A stretch of DNA of 38,384 nt from Candidatus Woesearchaeota archaeon (GCA_023265685.1 JAHFSP010000010.1:1-38384), one strand, 5' to 3'; counted from the stretch's first letter, positions 25,168 to 33,850 are shown. Numbers and translations are program-made. Notes: generated from the letters alone by a model not told the origin.

Positions 25168-25236
25168 AATTTTACCTTCAAGAACACTATCAACCTAAAT
25201 TATCAAAACAAAGCCTATTTTTTAAACATTATGTAA
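25168..25236 (-). promoter_or_regulatory. Promoter and 5' leader of the cupin gene
   Basis: The TATA box reads TTTAAAAA (25219-25226), preceded by CATAATG. A TTG 29.5 nt downstream (25193) opens a mini-ORF (MIVFLKVKL) whose TGA overlaps the cupin ATG. The segment GTGTTCTTGAA is shared with the HAD leader. Confidence 0.5.
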
Positions 25237-25260
25237 AGAGTATATACAAAAAACCAAAAT

Positions 25261-26001
25261 CTATTTCCCTTTCCCAGACCCTTTCCTACCCACCGCAAAC
25301 ACATTCACGCCAAAGGGCAATGGCACATACCACGCCAACCTAACCTCAAAACAATACCACTTTGTTAAAATCCAATTCAAAATAGAATTCATCGGCTGCA
25401 CATCAGAGGTAGGTTTAGCAGACGAAAACCGCCCCAATCTCCGCACCATCCACACGAACGGAAAAATTGCCGTATTGATATACCGACATCGCTCCACAGT
25501 AAATCCCGCAAAAACAAACTTACTAATCAACTCTTTACGACTATACCGTCGTACACCATGAAAAGCAAGATCGTGCTTACCCCACAAACACATCATCGCC
25601 GGATCCAGTTGCAAAAATTTTCCACCATGTTTCAAAACACGATACACTTCTTTCATCGCCACAACATCATCCGTAATTGCTTTGTGATAAAAAACACCTA
25701 ACGCCGTCACCGCATCAAACATCCCCTCTTTAAACGGCAACGACAGCGCGTTCCCTTGCACAATCTTTAAACCTCGTTGAGAACAAAACTCAACTGCTTC
25801 ATGAGCATAATCGACTCCTTGCGCATGACCATACTTACCTAAAAGAACCAGATTAATACCCGTACCACAGCCAACATCAAGAAGATGAGGCGAAGAAGCA
25901 CCCAATGAAGTGAGAAACTTCTCCACCACACAACGCTGACCTACAAACCACCAATAGTTTTCCTCAAGCGAATATAACGTCTGATACTCTCGCAGATCCA
26001 T
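25261..26001 (-). CDS. Class I SAM-dependent methyltransferase
   Basis: A 246-residue Rossmann-fold methyltransferase. The SAM site is HLLDVGCGTGINLVLL (motif I), with GVDYAHEAVEF as the acidic strand end, VQGNALSLPF, and FDAVTALGVFYH as motif IV. The N-terminal YSLEENYWWFVGQR is common in sugar-locus members of this group. A basic hydrophobic C-terminus (WYVPLPFGVNVFAVGRKG) could touch the membrane. It begins 5 bases after the gmd stop, so the two form an operon. O-methylation of a sugar is the simplest guess. Confidence 0.85.
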   Translation of the reverse strand: MDLREYQTLYSLEENYWWFVGQRCVVEKFLTSLGASSPHLLDVGCGTGINLVLLGKYGHAQGVDYAHEAVEFCSQRGLKIVQGNALSLPFKEGMFDAVTALGVFYHKAITDDVVAMKEVYRVLKHGGKFLQLDPAMMCLWGKHDLAFHGVRRYSRKELISKFVFAGFTVERCRYINTAIFPFVWMVRRLGRFSSAKPTSDVQPMNSILNWILTKWYCFEVRLAWYVPLPFGVNVFAVGRKGSGKGK

Positions 26002-26006
26002 GATAA

Positions 26007-27113
26007 TTACCAGCCTTTAAGAGAAAATTTTCCTTTACCTTTTGACTTACCTGCTTCTTTTTCTTTATCTCGAACAACGTTACGAGAAACAATATCTACT
26101 TCATGAGAATGATTTGGCGCATCCCACGGAAAGACTTCTCCTTCCATATACCGCTGCCATCGACCTAAATCAGACTCAACCATAATCTTAACTAACTCTT
26201 TAAACGTCACAGCAGGCTTCCATTTCAACACTTTACGTGATTTACCATTATTACCACATAATTGATACACATCTAAAGGTCGTTTTAATCGTTCATCAGA
26301 AACGACAAAATCTTTCCAGTTCAAACCAACAACATTAAACGCTTCTTGTACAAACTCACGTACCGAATGCATTTCTCCTGTTGAAATTACAAAATCATCA
26401 GGTTTGTCTTGTTGCAAAATAAGCCACATTGCTTTAACATAATCAGGAGCATACCCCCAATCACGCTTGGTATCTAAATTTCCTAAACGTAATTCATGTT
26501 GCAATCCTAATTTGATGCGCGCAACCGAGTTCGTAATTTTACGTGTAACAAACTCGAGGCCTCTCAATGGACTCTCATGATTAAATAAAATACCGTTACA
26601 CGCAAACATTCCATACGAATGACGATAAATGCGCGTCATATGAAAAGAATACAGTTTTGCCGCAGCATAAGGAGAATTAGGGATCATTAAAGTATGTTCA
26701 TCCTGAGGAACCTTCTCACACGCCCCATATAACTCTGAGGTAGATGCTTGATAAAATTTAATATTTTTCTTTAAATGACGAATAATCTCTAAAAACCGTG
26801 TTGAACCACTCGCATCAACATCACTTGTCAACAACGGTTGATCAAAAGAATTTCCCACGAAACTTTGTGCTGCCAGATTGTACACCTCATCAGGTTCGGC
26901 AATTGTCACTGCCTCTAAAAGAGACGACATATCGCTCATATCTGCAGGAATTAAAGTGATTTTATTCAAAACGCCAAGATCTTGCAGACGCCAAAAATTG
27001 GGAGTTGACACACGACGATACGTTCCAAACACTTTGTATCCCTTCTCTAACAAGAACTTTGCCAAATAAGGACCATCTTGGCCAGTAATACCAGTAATGA
27101 GAGCGCGTTTCAC
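26007..27113 (-). CDS. gmd: GDP-mannose 4,6-dehydratase
   Basis: A 368-residue extended SDR converting GDP-mannose to GDP-4-keto-6-deoxymannose. It shows ITGITGQDGPYLAKFLLEKGY (NADP site), NLAAQSFVGNSF, STSELYG with T125 and E127, Y149-x3-K153, ILFNHESPLRG and the LGNLDTKRDWGYAPDYV block; all the catalytic residues are present. A lysine-rich tail (KEAGKSKGKGKFSLKGW) is extra to the usual ending. The GTG start is supported by a TATA box 28.5 nt upstream. The product is the expected substrate of the perosamine-synthase-type enzyme at 16148 and possibly of the altered GMD paralogue at 20702. Confidence 0.93.
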   Translation of the reverse strand: MKRALITGITGQDGPYLAKFLLEKGYKVFGTYRRVSTPNFWRLQDLGVLNKITLIPADMSDMSSLLEAVTIAEPDEVYNLAAQSFVGNSFDQPLLTSDVDASGSTRFLEIIRHLKKNIKFYQASTSELYGACEKVPQDEHTLMIPNSPYAAAKLYSFHMTRIYRHSYGMFACNGILFNHESPLRGLEFVTRKITNSVARIKLGLQHELRLGNLDTKRDWGYAPDYVKAMWLILQQDKPDDFVISTGEMHSVREFVQEAFNVVGLNWKDFVVSDERLKRPLDVYQLCGNNGKSRKVLKWKPAVTFKELVKIMVESDLGRWQRYMEGEVFPWDAPNHSHEVDIVSRNVVRDKEKEAGKSKGKGKFSLKGW

Positions 27114-27137
27114 GTTGCAACTACTCTCGAGGAGCTG

Positions 27138-27145
27138 TTTAAAAA
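27138..27145 (-). promoter_or_regulatory. TATA box of gmd
   Basis: On the minus strand it reads TTTTTAAA, centred 28.5 nt from the GTG at 27113. Confidence 0.55.
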
Positions 27146-27174
27146 GATTTCTCCCATAAATGCAATCTGTTCAC

Positions 27175-27182
27175 TTTATATA
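27175..27182 (+). promoter_or_regulatory. TATA box of the broken gene at 27204
   Basis: TTTATATA is centred 25.5 nt before the ATG at 27204. The promoter of the broken gene therefore still looks intact. Confidence 0.55.
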
Positions 27183-27203
27183 ATCAAAATTATTATTAGA
27201 GCT

Positions 27204-27735
27204 ATGACTTCATTTTTAGGAAAAGTATACCCGAAAATTGACGAACAATGGTTTAATCTACGTACTTTCCTTTTTTATAATAAAAGTATAGCCGAGTTTA
27301 CATTTATCTTAATTTATTTTTTAGTACAGTTTGGTCTTATTTTTTGTACTTACTACTTTCCTGAAGAAATAAATCTAATTGTATCCGTATTTGGAGTGGT
27401 AATTCTCACTATATTTTCAATACACAAAATGGTCATGGAATCAAGGATTCATATTTTAGAAGATAAAGTAGCAAAGTGAGAATTTGAAAAAGAAAGAATA
27501 ACTCAAGAAAGTGAAAGAATCACGAGAGAAAATAACCAAATACTAAAGCTAATGTCCCAAGAAGATTTATATAATGTAAAAGAATCATTAACCCATGCAA
27601 AAAAAAGTTAGAAAAACAGAACTTCAAAGAATGGCAAAAGAAGTTTTGATCTCAAATCAAAAAAGCATGGAAATTATTCAAAAACATAGTGATAATTTTG
27701 ATCGAATTGTGAAAGAAATCCGCCGAGCACTCTAA
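27204..27735 (+). pseudogene. Broken membrane/coiled-coil gene
   Basis: From the ATG at 27204 (chosen by the TATA box; the longer frame from 27078 starts upstream of it) a 91-residue protein is readable, with two membrane helices (FTFILIYFLVQFGLIF and LIVSVFGVVILTIFSI) and the start of a coiled coil (MESRIHILEDKVAK), ended by TGA at 27477-27479. The same frame continues as a charged coiled coil (EFEKERITQESERITREN...) to a TAG at 27609. At the run of eight A at 27599-27606 a one-base shift opens a frame that carries the helix on (KTELQRMAKEVLI...) to TAA at 27733. So a protein of about 176 residues seems to have been broken by a nonsense change and a homopolymer indel. Sequencing error could explain the second lesion. 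Confidence 0.65.
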
Positions 27736-28835
27736 TTTTTACACTTCTTAATCATCTCACACACATACTTCACATCCTCATCACTCAGCGACGTATGCGT
27801 TGGCAAGCAAAGAATATTCTCAGCAATCCATTCAGTATGAGGCAACGACACCTCATTCCAAGCAGGGTAAGATTTATGTTGATGTAATGGTTTGAAAAAG
27901 TATTTACGCACCATGACTCCATTCTTCTCCAGTTCTTCAGCCAACCGATCACGATTCATCCCAAAGCGAATCGAATCCACAATGATACTAAAAAAGAAAT
28001 ACGCATTCGAAGAATCATGTTGTTCACGTTGAAAATGAACACCAGCAACGCCTTCTAAATATTTTTTATACAGCGACACCACATGTTTCTTATGAGCAAC
28101 TGCCCCATCAATATGGGCGATACTATCCAATCCCACAATCGCATGCAGTTCACTCATCTTAGCATTAGTACCTATAAACTCGCTATCATACGCAGTATAC
28201 AAACCAAAATTACGGGCCTTCTTCAAATACTCTAACAACCCAATATCACTAGTCGAAACCAATCCACCCTCCACAGAAATAAGCGTCTTCGTCGCATGAG
28301 TACTAAATGTTTCAGCCACTCCAAAACCACCAATTTTCCTACCCCGATACGTCGACCCAAATGCATGTGCAGCATCAAAAATTAATGGAATTTTATGTAT
28401 ATCGGCAATTCGTTGCAACGCATCAATATCGCATGGATTACCAAACACATGTACTCCCATAATCGCAACCGTCTTGGAAGTAATAGCTTTCTCAACAGCG
28501 TGTGGATCAAGCGTATATGTCTCACGATCAACATCAACAAACACCGGCGTTAATCCCGCAGCCACTGCCGCATGCGCGCTTGCTACAAATGTAAAACTAG
28601 GAATAATAATTTCGCCGCGAGTACATCCCAAACCTTGCAAAACAAGAGTGATGGGATACGTCCCATTTGAAAACGCCAACGCAGGAGTTCTAAGATATTC
28701 TGACACCTTTGACTCAAACTCCAACGCAAACGGACCATTGTTCGTCAGAATTCCACTCTCAAAAGCAGCTTTAGCACGCTCACAAAAGAGATTAAAATCA
28801 TGAAGTTTCGGACGAACCAAATTGACCTTATGCAT
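27732..28835 (-). CDS. DegT/DnrJ/EryC1/StrS family aminotransferase
   Basis: A 367-residue PLP enzyme. Blocks are TNNGPFALEFESKVSEYL, FSNGTYPITLVLQGLG, GEIIIPSFTFVASAHAAVAAGLTPVFVDVD, LIFDAAHAFGSTYRGRKIGG (D154) and FSTHATKTLISVEGG with the Schiff-base lysine K183. SxHxxK rather than SxxxNK puts it in a different subgroup from the aminotransferase at 16148, one that includes 3-amino and 4-amino sugar enzymes. It may aminate a keto sugar from the dTDP or CDP branch, but the substrate is not predictable. The ATG is 27.5 nt from its TATA box. The stop overlaps the convergent broken gene. Confidence 0.88.
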   Translation of the reverse strand: MHKVNLVRPKLHDFNLFCERAKAAFESGILTNNGPFALEFESKVSEYLRTPALAFSNGTYPITLVLQGLGCTRGEIIIPSFTFVASAHAAVAAGLTPVFVDVDRETYTLDPHAVEKAITSKTVAIMGVHVFGNPCDIDALQRIADIHKIPLIFDAAHAFGSTYRGRKIGGFGVAETFSTHATKTLISVEGGLVSTSDIGLLEYLKKARNFGLYTAYDSEFIGTNAKMSELHAIVGLDSIAHIDGAVAHKKHVVSLYKKYLEGVAGVHFQREQHDSSNAYFFFSIIVDSIRFGMNRDRLAEELEKNGVMVRKYFFKPLHQHKSYPAWNEVSLPHTEWIAENILCLPTHTSLSDEDVKYVCEMIKKCKN

Positions 28836-28858
28836 AATCAGATCTAGACAAAAACAGG

Positions 28859-28866
28859 TTATAAAA
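28859..28866 (-). promoter_or_regulatory. TATA box of the DegT gene at 28835
   Basis: On the minus strand it reads TTTTATAA, preceded by TCCATAAC. A 19-base stretch here is nearly the same as at the neuB promoter (38323-38341). Confidence 0.55.
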
Positions 28867-28897
28867 GTTATGGATTAAAAAACTCAATACCACAACA

Positions 28898-28905
28898 CAT
28901 AAAAG
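28898..28905 (+). promoter_or_regulatory. TATA-like box of the fusion gene at 28928
   Basis: CATAAAAG is centred 26.5 nt before the ATG at 28928. Confidence 0.45.
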
Positions 28906-28927
28906 ACGCAAAATACTTCAAAAAACT

Positions 28928-30274
28928 ATGTCGCAAGAATCGTCCCTATCTCCAGAACGATACCGCCAGATCATCAGCCAATTTCATGAAAAGAAAATTT
29001 CATATCTTCTTCTTCGTTACCCTCATCTTCTCCCTCGCTCGCTAACCGATCTTGACATTCTTGTTGAAACTCAAGATGACTATCGCAAAGCCAAAAATTT
29101 CCTCATCCACGAGGGTTTTATCAAAATTGACCAAGAACATTACCGCACCTTCCTTGCAAAAAAAGAAGGCAATACTCTTCTCGTCATCGATCTCTACAAA
29201 GAAGTCTCCTGGTTAGGGTGGATAGTACTCAAAAAAGATCAGCTATTTCAGAGAAAACGCGTCGTAGAACCAACTATCATCGTTCCAAGTAATGAAGACG
29301 AACTCCTTATCTACCTCGCTCAAGCCCTCTTCAAAAATCATGGACTCAACGAATACAAGACAGAATTGATGCACCTGCTACTTAAAAAAAAACTGGACTA
29401 CAAATATATCTTAGCACAAACCAGCGAGAACCGTTGGAATGCAGGATACAACCTTCTGATCACTAAACTCCAAGACCGCAATCTCTCAACGATCAATGTG
29501 AGTTATCTTGAGGTTCTAAGTTCTTTATTACGTTCAAGCATCTGCGTACCTCGCTTTTTTCAATTAATAGGCAGAACTATTCGTTATGGGATTAGACATA
29601 TCGCTCCCTATAAACGCACCACAACCATTTGTTTTATTGGTGTTGACGGTGTTGGCAAATCAACCATCATCAAAGAGATAGAACAACGTTCCCCCCTCTT
29701 CTTCGAAAAATTCAACCTCAAAACAAAAAAAGAGTATTTCGGATGGCGACCGTTCTTACCAACAACAAAATTAATTTCTGGCATGATGAAGAAAAAAGAT
29801 TACAAAATTGTTGAATCTCTTAATGAACAAAACAAAGCATCATCCGCAACAAAAAAAGTATCTTTCAAGACAAATCTTGTGCTCTTATACACATTCATTG
29901 ATTATCTCGCAAAGTATCTTGCAGTCATTGGGATTAAACGTGCAAAACGTCGTCTTCTTTTTGTTGATCGCTGGTTTTATGACATGTATGTTCATTACCA
30001 AGGTGCGCGCCACAGTGGTTTCTTCAAACATCTGCTCAACATTTACCCTCGACCAGACTACATCTTCCTGCTTAAAGCCCCTCTTGAGGTACTTGAAAGT
30101 CGCAAAAAAGAGATGAGTACCCAGCAACTCCAAGACCACCTGCAAGCATATACACATCTTGCTCACCTTCTTGATATCCCAACCATTGATACAACCAAAA
30201 GTATTGATGAAGTGTGTGATGAAATATTAAGTGTAGTCTGGAAAGACGTGGCAAAAGGATACGCGGCCAGATAG
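28928..30274 (+). CDS. Nucleotidyltransferase-like and thymidylate-kinase-like fusion
   Basis: A 448-residue protein in two parts. The N-terminal part (about 10-170) looks like a minimal nucleotidyltransferase fold: SLTDLDILVE gives D41 and D43, and VIDLY gives a third Asp, D88. The usual GS before the first Asp is replaced by RS. The C-terminal part (about 230-440) is a P-loop kinase of thymidylate-kinase type: GVDGVGKST (238-246), a central helical region, and FVDRWFYDMYVHYQGAR (DRW at 347-349). Similar two-part proteins are found in polysaccharide clusters and may phosphorylate a sugar or nucleoside, but no activity is established to my knowledge. It has its own promoter. Confidence 0.75.
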   Translation: MSQESSLSPERYRQIISQFHEKKISYLLLRYPHLLPRSLTDLDILVETQDDYRKAKNFLIHEGFIKIDQEHYRTFLAKKEGNTLLVIDLYKEVSWLGWIVLKKDQLFQRKRVVEPTIIVPSNEDELLIYLAQALFKNHGLNEYKTELMHLLLKKKLDYKYILAQTSENRWNAGYNLLITKLQDRNLSTINVSYLEVLSSLLRSSICVPRFFQLIGRTIRYGIRHIAPYKRTTTICFIGVDGVGKSTIIKEIEQRSPLFFEKFNLKTKKEYFGWRPFLPTTKLISGMMKKKDYKIVESLNEQNKASSATKKVSFKTNLVLLYTFIDYLAKYLAVIGIKRAKRRLLFVDRWFYDMYVHYQGARHSGFFKHLLNIYPRPDYIFLLKAPLEVLESRKKEMSTQQLQDHLQAYTHLAHLLDIPTIDTTKSIDEVCDEILSVVWKDVAKGYAAR

Positions 30275-30307
30275 TAATTACTTGATAGTTGTAAATATTT
30301 AGAAACT

Positions 30308-30317
30308 ATTAAAAAAT
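30308..30317 (+). promoter_or_regulatory. AT-rich TATA-like box for the gene at 30338
   Basis: ATTAAAAAAT is centred about 26 nt before the ATG at 30338. Confidence 0.45.
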
Positions 30318-30337
30318 AGGTAACACAAATCAGATAA

Positions 30338-31009
30338 ATGTACTATGCTACCAATGAAGATCTAGACGATATCGTCAAACGGCTTCGTCCCTGTCCCGAA
30401 GACATTATTCTTGCAATCTGTGGTTCGGGAGATCAAGTTTTTGCTTTGGCGCAATATGGACCAAGAGTAATTGCAGTAGACCATAACCCAGAGCAAATTA
30501 CACTTGCAAAGCAAAGAGCACAAGCACTGGCACGCGATAATTTGAATGGAGATTACGGATTTTGTACACACTTCCCTCAAGAACCAATAAGCGATCCATT
30601 ACGTGGCAAAGATATAAAATCACGAAACCAATATTTTGAAGATGAACGAAGATATGAGAGAATAAAAGAAAATCTAGACAATATCACTTTTATAGAAGGA
30701 AACTTTTTTGAAGTAATGGAAAGAGAAGTTGGGAAATACAACAAGGTTTATCTCTCGAACGCATCTCCAACTGCCCCTCCTTTTCGCCTAGGTCAACGAC
30801 TTGGTCAACTACAACCTAAGCTTACTCAAAGGGTGTTGATTTATGAAGCAAATGGTGAGAAAACTATTAGACAACTAGGGATACGAATGGTACCAAACGG
30901 AATTATAGAAGAAGATCAACTAAATCATCAACTAACTGCAAAAGCATGGCAACCAGCATCGTATTACCTTCTTCCAATCACAGCACGTCTCCAGTTCAAC
31001 AAACCTTAA
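30338..31009 (+). CDS. SAM-binding methyltransferase-like protein
   Basis: A 223-residue Rossmann-type protein. IILAICGSGDQVFALAQYGPRVIAVDHNPEQITLAKQRA matches the SAM-binding start of the DUF3419/BtaA-like group, whose best-known members transfer the 3-amino-3-carboxypropyl group of SAM to lipids. Later, NITFIEGNFFEVM and YNKVYLSNASPT give the usual acidic and motif IV positions. The C-terminus is short. Ordinary methyl transfer is equally possible. It precedes the GT4 at 31035 by 25 bases, but each has its own TATA-like box. Confidence 0.6.
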   Translation: MYYATNEDLDDIVKRLRPCPEDIILAICGSGDQVFALAQYGPRVIAVDHNPEQITLAKQRAQALARDNLNGDYGFCTHFPQEPISDPLRGKDIKSRNQYFEDERRYERIKENLDNITFIEGNFFEVMEREVGKYNKVYLSNASPTAPPFRLGQRLGQLQPKLTQRVLIYEANGEKTIRQLGIRMVPNGIIEEDQLNHQLTAKAWQPASYYLLPITARLQFNKP

Positions 31010-31012
31010 AAA
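31005..31012 (+). promoter_or_regulatory. TATA-like box of the GT4 gene at 31035
   Basis: CTTAAAAA is centred 26.5 nt before the ATG at 31035; it overlaps the stop codon of the preceding gene. Confidence 0.45.
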
Positions 31013-31034
31013 CTCCTCTTACCCCTAATTCTGT

Positions 31035-32054
31035 ATGAAAATCACCTACTACGTGCACGACTTATCTTTTCCCCTTGTAGAAGGCATTCGTAAACAAGCC
31101 TGGTGGATGGCTCTTGCCATGCGTAAAGAAGGCCACGAGGTAGAAGTAGTATCGACAGGGAAAAAAACAATGACTCTTGCACGCGATGGAGTAACGATTC
31201 GCTATTTTAAACCTCTCACCCCCCCAGAAGTCATCACTGACGTTATGCATTATCTCTCTCATCCTTCCCCATTGTTCTACCCTCTGCTACGTAAAGTACA
31301 AGCCAGAAAACAGATTCTTACCTTCTTCGACGGAAATTGTAACGGCTTTTGGAAACGAGCCTGGTACCCCCTTCTCAGCCCAAGTTTTCGTAAACGACTC
31401 GATCTCATCACCATCCAAACCCAATATCAGCAAGACCATCTCACCAAAACCATGCTCAAAGACATCTCACTAAAGCGAATTCCTCCTCTTATTCCCCATT
31501 ACAAAAAAACTGCAGTCAAGACCCAGCAACCTTCACTTCTATTCATGAGTCACTTGAGTGAATACAAAGGCATTGCTGATGTGCTTGATGCATTTGAAAA
31601 AGTAAAACAGAATATTCCTGACCTAACTCTCACCATTTGTGACTCTTCCATTCGCCAAAACCGTTCATATACTCAACGAATTGCCAATCTCGAAAACAAA
31701 GGCGTAACCTTCAAAGGCAAAGTGGATTCTCAGCAAGAACTTTCCAAAGCCTGGATCTATCTCTACCCAGTCCATGGTGCTCAAGAAACTTTCTCCATTC
31801 CTCTCTCTTTAATTGAAGCAATTCAAGTTGAAACGCCGTTTATTTGTAGCGATGTTGGCGGAATTAGTGAATTCTTTCCAAAAGAATTCCTCGTACCTCC
31901 ACAAAAACCTGATGAACTTGCGAGTAAAATCATGAATCTCCTCACCACTTCCCACATACCCAAACTTAAAAAAGAAATTCAAAATAAAAGAGTTATAAAT
32001 AGCTTTAAAGAAAGCTATGGAATACAATCCCGCACCGGAGATGAAAACGCATGA
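31035..32054 (+). CDS. GT4-like glycosyltransferase
   Basis: A 339-residue GT-B protein. The N-terminus (MKITYYVHDLSFPLVEGIRKQAWWMALAMRKEGHEVEVVS) is a variant of the GT4 opening. The C-terminal domain has LLFMSHLSEYKGIADVLDAF, GVTFKGKVDSQQELSKAWIYLYP and ETFSIPLSLIEAIQVETPFICSDVGGISE, the donor-site block with the second Glu kept. It overlaps the next gene by 4 bp (ATGA), so it works together with the GT-B transferase that follows. Confidence 0.85.
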   Translation: MKITYYVHDLSFPLVEGIRKQAWWMALAMRKEGHEVEVVSTGKKTMTLARDGVTIRYFKPLTPPEVITDVMHYLSHPSPLFYPLLRKVQARKQILTFFDGNCNGFWKRAWYPLLSPSFRKRLDLITIQTQYQQDHLTKTMLKDISLKRIPPLIPHYKKTAVKTQQPSLLFMSHLSEYKGIADVLDAFEKVKQNIPDLTLTICDSSIRQNRSYTQRIANLENKGVTFKGKVDSQQELSKAWIYLYPVHGAQETFSIPLSLIEAIQVETPFICSDVGGISEFFPKEFLVPPQKPDELASKIMNLLTTSHIPKLKKEIQNKRVINSFKESYGIQSRTGDENA

Positions 32055-33817
32055 TCACACTCGAAAATCTTCAACACTTACTGCGAACCTGGACCGCTAA
32101 AAAACATGACCATACTGTTATCGACGACAGTCTCACCCTCGACAACGTCCCTCTCTGGTGGTTCTATGAACGCCTCCTCGAAATTAACTTTCTTCCATTT
32201 GAGAACAACATCGAACAGCTCCTCGAGAAAATAAACAATCAAACTCTTGATCCCGCATTCAAAAAACTCCAGCGTAAAACCAAACGCATTCTCTTTCAAA
32301 AATATCTTCTCCATCACCAAAATAAAAGTGAACGAAATGCCAACAAACAAGCTCAAGAAGGTAACAAAGATATCGTTTTCCTCAGTTACCTCAACCAAGT
32401 ACGAGAAATATCTTCACAAAACGCACTAGATTCAACGAAGACCAACCCCACGAAAACAAACCTAAATCTTACTAAAACGAACCTTTCCTACTTTCGATTA
32501 GATAGTATGATTCAAGAATGTAAAAAAAGCTCGCCCTACTCATGCGGTGTCATCGTTATTGACAATCTCAACGCCAAAGACAAAAAGCTCTTGGGTAAAG
32601 TTAACACCCTCTCCCCATATATCACCTCTGAAATAAAAACGCAAGCCACAAAAAACGCCCAACAGCACCATGAACTCTGGAGAAAAATCCCCACATCAAC
32701 CAAACAACAACTCCTTACTCTTCAAAATCAATCTCTCTACCCTTATCTTGAAAACTACCTTGAATTCTTTTTCTCATATGAAATGCTCTACCTAACTCAC
32801 CTATACTATCTTGCCTTCAAAGCCTATCTCCAACAACACTCAACAAAAGCAGTCGTGACTACTGCCATTAGTAGCCTCTACGAAAAATGTCTCTTGGCTG
32901 CTGCATCATCAGTACATATCCCCTCATTCATGATTCAACATGGTATTGCAACAGGGTTTACGGCCAACGACACATCACATCTTTATGGGATGCATTTCTG
33001 CGTCATGGGACCAAAATATCAAAAAGATCTAATTGCCAAAGGCATCGCCGCACAACAAATTGCCGTAACCGGCCCCTTAATCTTCGATGAAATCGTGCCC
33101 TACCTTACTGAAACCATACCCCATCCAGAACCTAAACAACACCAACCTACACAACATCATTCTACACAGCACCACAATAATACATCAAAAATCAACTCAA
33201 CAAGTACATCAAAAAACATCTTATTTATGACCTCACCCATAGTGGAAGACAATTTTCTTAGCAAAGAAGACTATTTCAAAAAAGTCAAAGTCATTCTTGC
33301 ACAACTACTTCATGTAGAAAGTACAATTAGTCTCAAACTCCATCCCCGAGAACAACACGCTGATCAATATCAACGAATCATTCAAGAGCTAGGTCTCAAA
33401 AACGCAACCGTACATACAGAAAGCACACGAGAACGCCACTTTGTGCTCATCCGTAACTGTTGTGTATTTCTCAACTACGGTTCCACCACCGCTCTTGAAG
33501 CAATGATGCTCCAAAAACCCATCGTCACAATTGATCTCTTTGAAGACGGAAAAAATCCCCTTAACACATTCGTACGCACCAGTCCCGCCACACTCAAAGT
33601 CCACTACAATGACCACATCGATGAAATCGTTCAACAAGCTCTCGACAACCCTCGCATTCTTGAAAAAGAACGTAAACAATTTGTCCATGACCACTGCTTC
33701 CTCATTGACGGTAAAGCACCACAGCGTATCCTCGAAACTATTCAACACGTCATCGCTCCCAGTACAGAACCAAAGAAAACCAGAACCAGAAATGTAAGCA
33801 TCATCAAAGAAAGATAG
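32051..33817 (+). CDS. GT-B capsule-type transferase
   Basis: A 588-residue soluble protein. The C-terminal half has the outline of capsule polysaccharide and CDP-glycerol-type transferases: FMIQHGIATGF, VMGPKYQKDLIAKGI, ISLKLHPREQ (the HP motif) and VFLNYGSTTALEAMMLQKPIV. HP plus S/T-rich motifs of this kind are shared by transferases that use CMP-sugars, including KpsS/KpsC-like and polysialyltransferase-like enzymes, so it is a candidate for transferring the CMP-nonulosonate made at 35763-38254. That is an inference. Two low-complexity linkers (near 125-145 and 360-385, rich in Thr, Asn, His and Gln) separate the domains. It is coupled to the GT4 gene by an ATGA overlap. Confidence 0.75.
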   Translation: MITLENLQHLLRTWTAKKHDHTVIDDSLTLDNVPLWWFYERLLEINFLPFENNIEQLLEKINNQTLDPAFKKLQRKTKRILFQKYLLHHQNKSERNANKQAQEGNKDIVFLSYLNQVREISSQNALDSTKTNPTKTNLNLTKTNLSYFRLDSMIQECKKSSPYSCGVIVIDNLNAKDKKLLGKVNTLSPYITSEIKTQATKNAQQHHELWRKIPTSTKQQLLTLQNQSLYPYLENYLEFFFSYEMLYLTHLYYLAFKAYLQQHSTKAVVTTAISSLYEKCLLAAASSVHIPSFMIQHGIATGFTANDTSHLYGMHFCVMGPKYQKDLIAKGIAAQQIAVTGPLIFDEIVPYLTETIPHPEPKQHQPTQHHSTQHHNNTSKINSTSTSKNILFMTSPIVEDNFLSKEDYFKKVKVILAQLLHVESTISLKLHPREQHADQYQRIIQELGLKNATVHTESTRERHFVLIRNCCVFLNYGSTTALEAMMLQKPIVTIDLFEDGKNPLNTFVRTSPATLKVHYNDHIDEIVQQALDNPRILEKERKQFVHDHCFLIDGKAPQRILETIQHVIAPSTEPKKTRTRNVSIIKER

Positions 33818-33850
33818 AATAAACAGAAAATGATAAGAAAAAATTAAGTT

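Noticed and set aside
27477..27479. TGA as a recoded sense codon in the broken gene
   Set aside because: TGA is the normal stop of other genes here (for example at 3754-3756 and 5360-5362), no SECIS or PYLIS-like structure was recognised, and a second lesion follows downstream.
28474..28803. Open reading frame of 109 codons on the plus strand
   Set aside because: It is the antisense shadow of the DegT aminotransferase with no promoter or ribosome binding site; other long shadow frames (for example 3259-3585, 33389-33748 and 11384-11671) were dropped for the same reason.
33130..33200. Tandem repeat around the CACAACAC/CACAGCAC stretches
   Set aside because: The copies are irregular and follow from a His/Gln/Thr-rich protein linker inside the GT-B gene.
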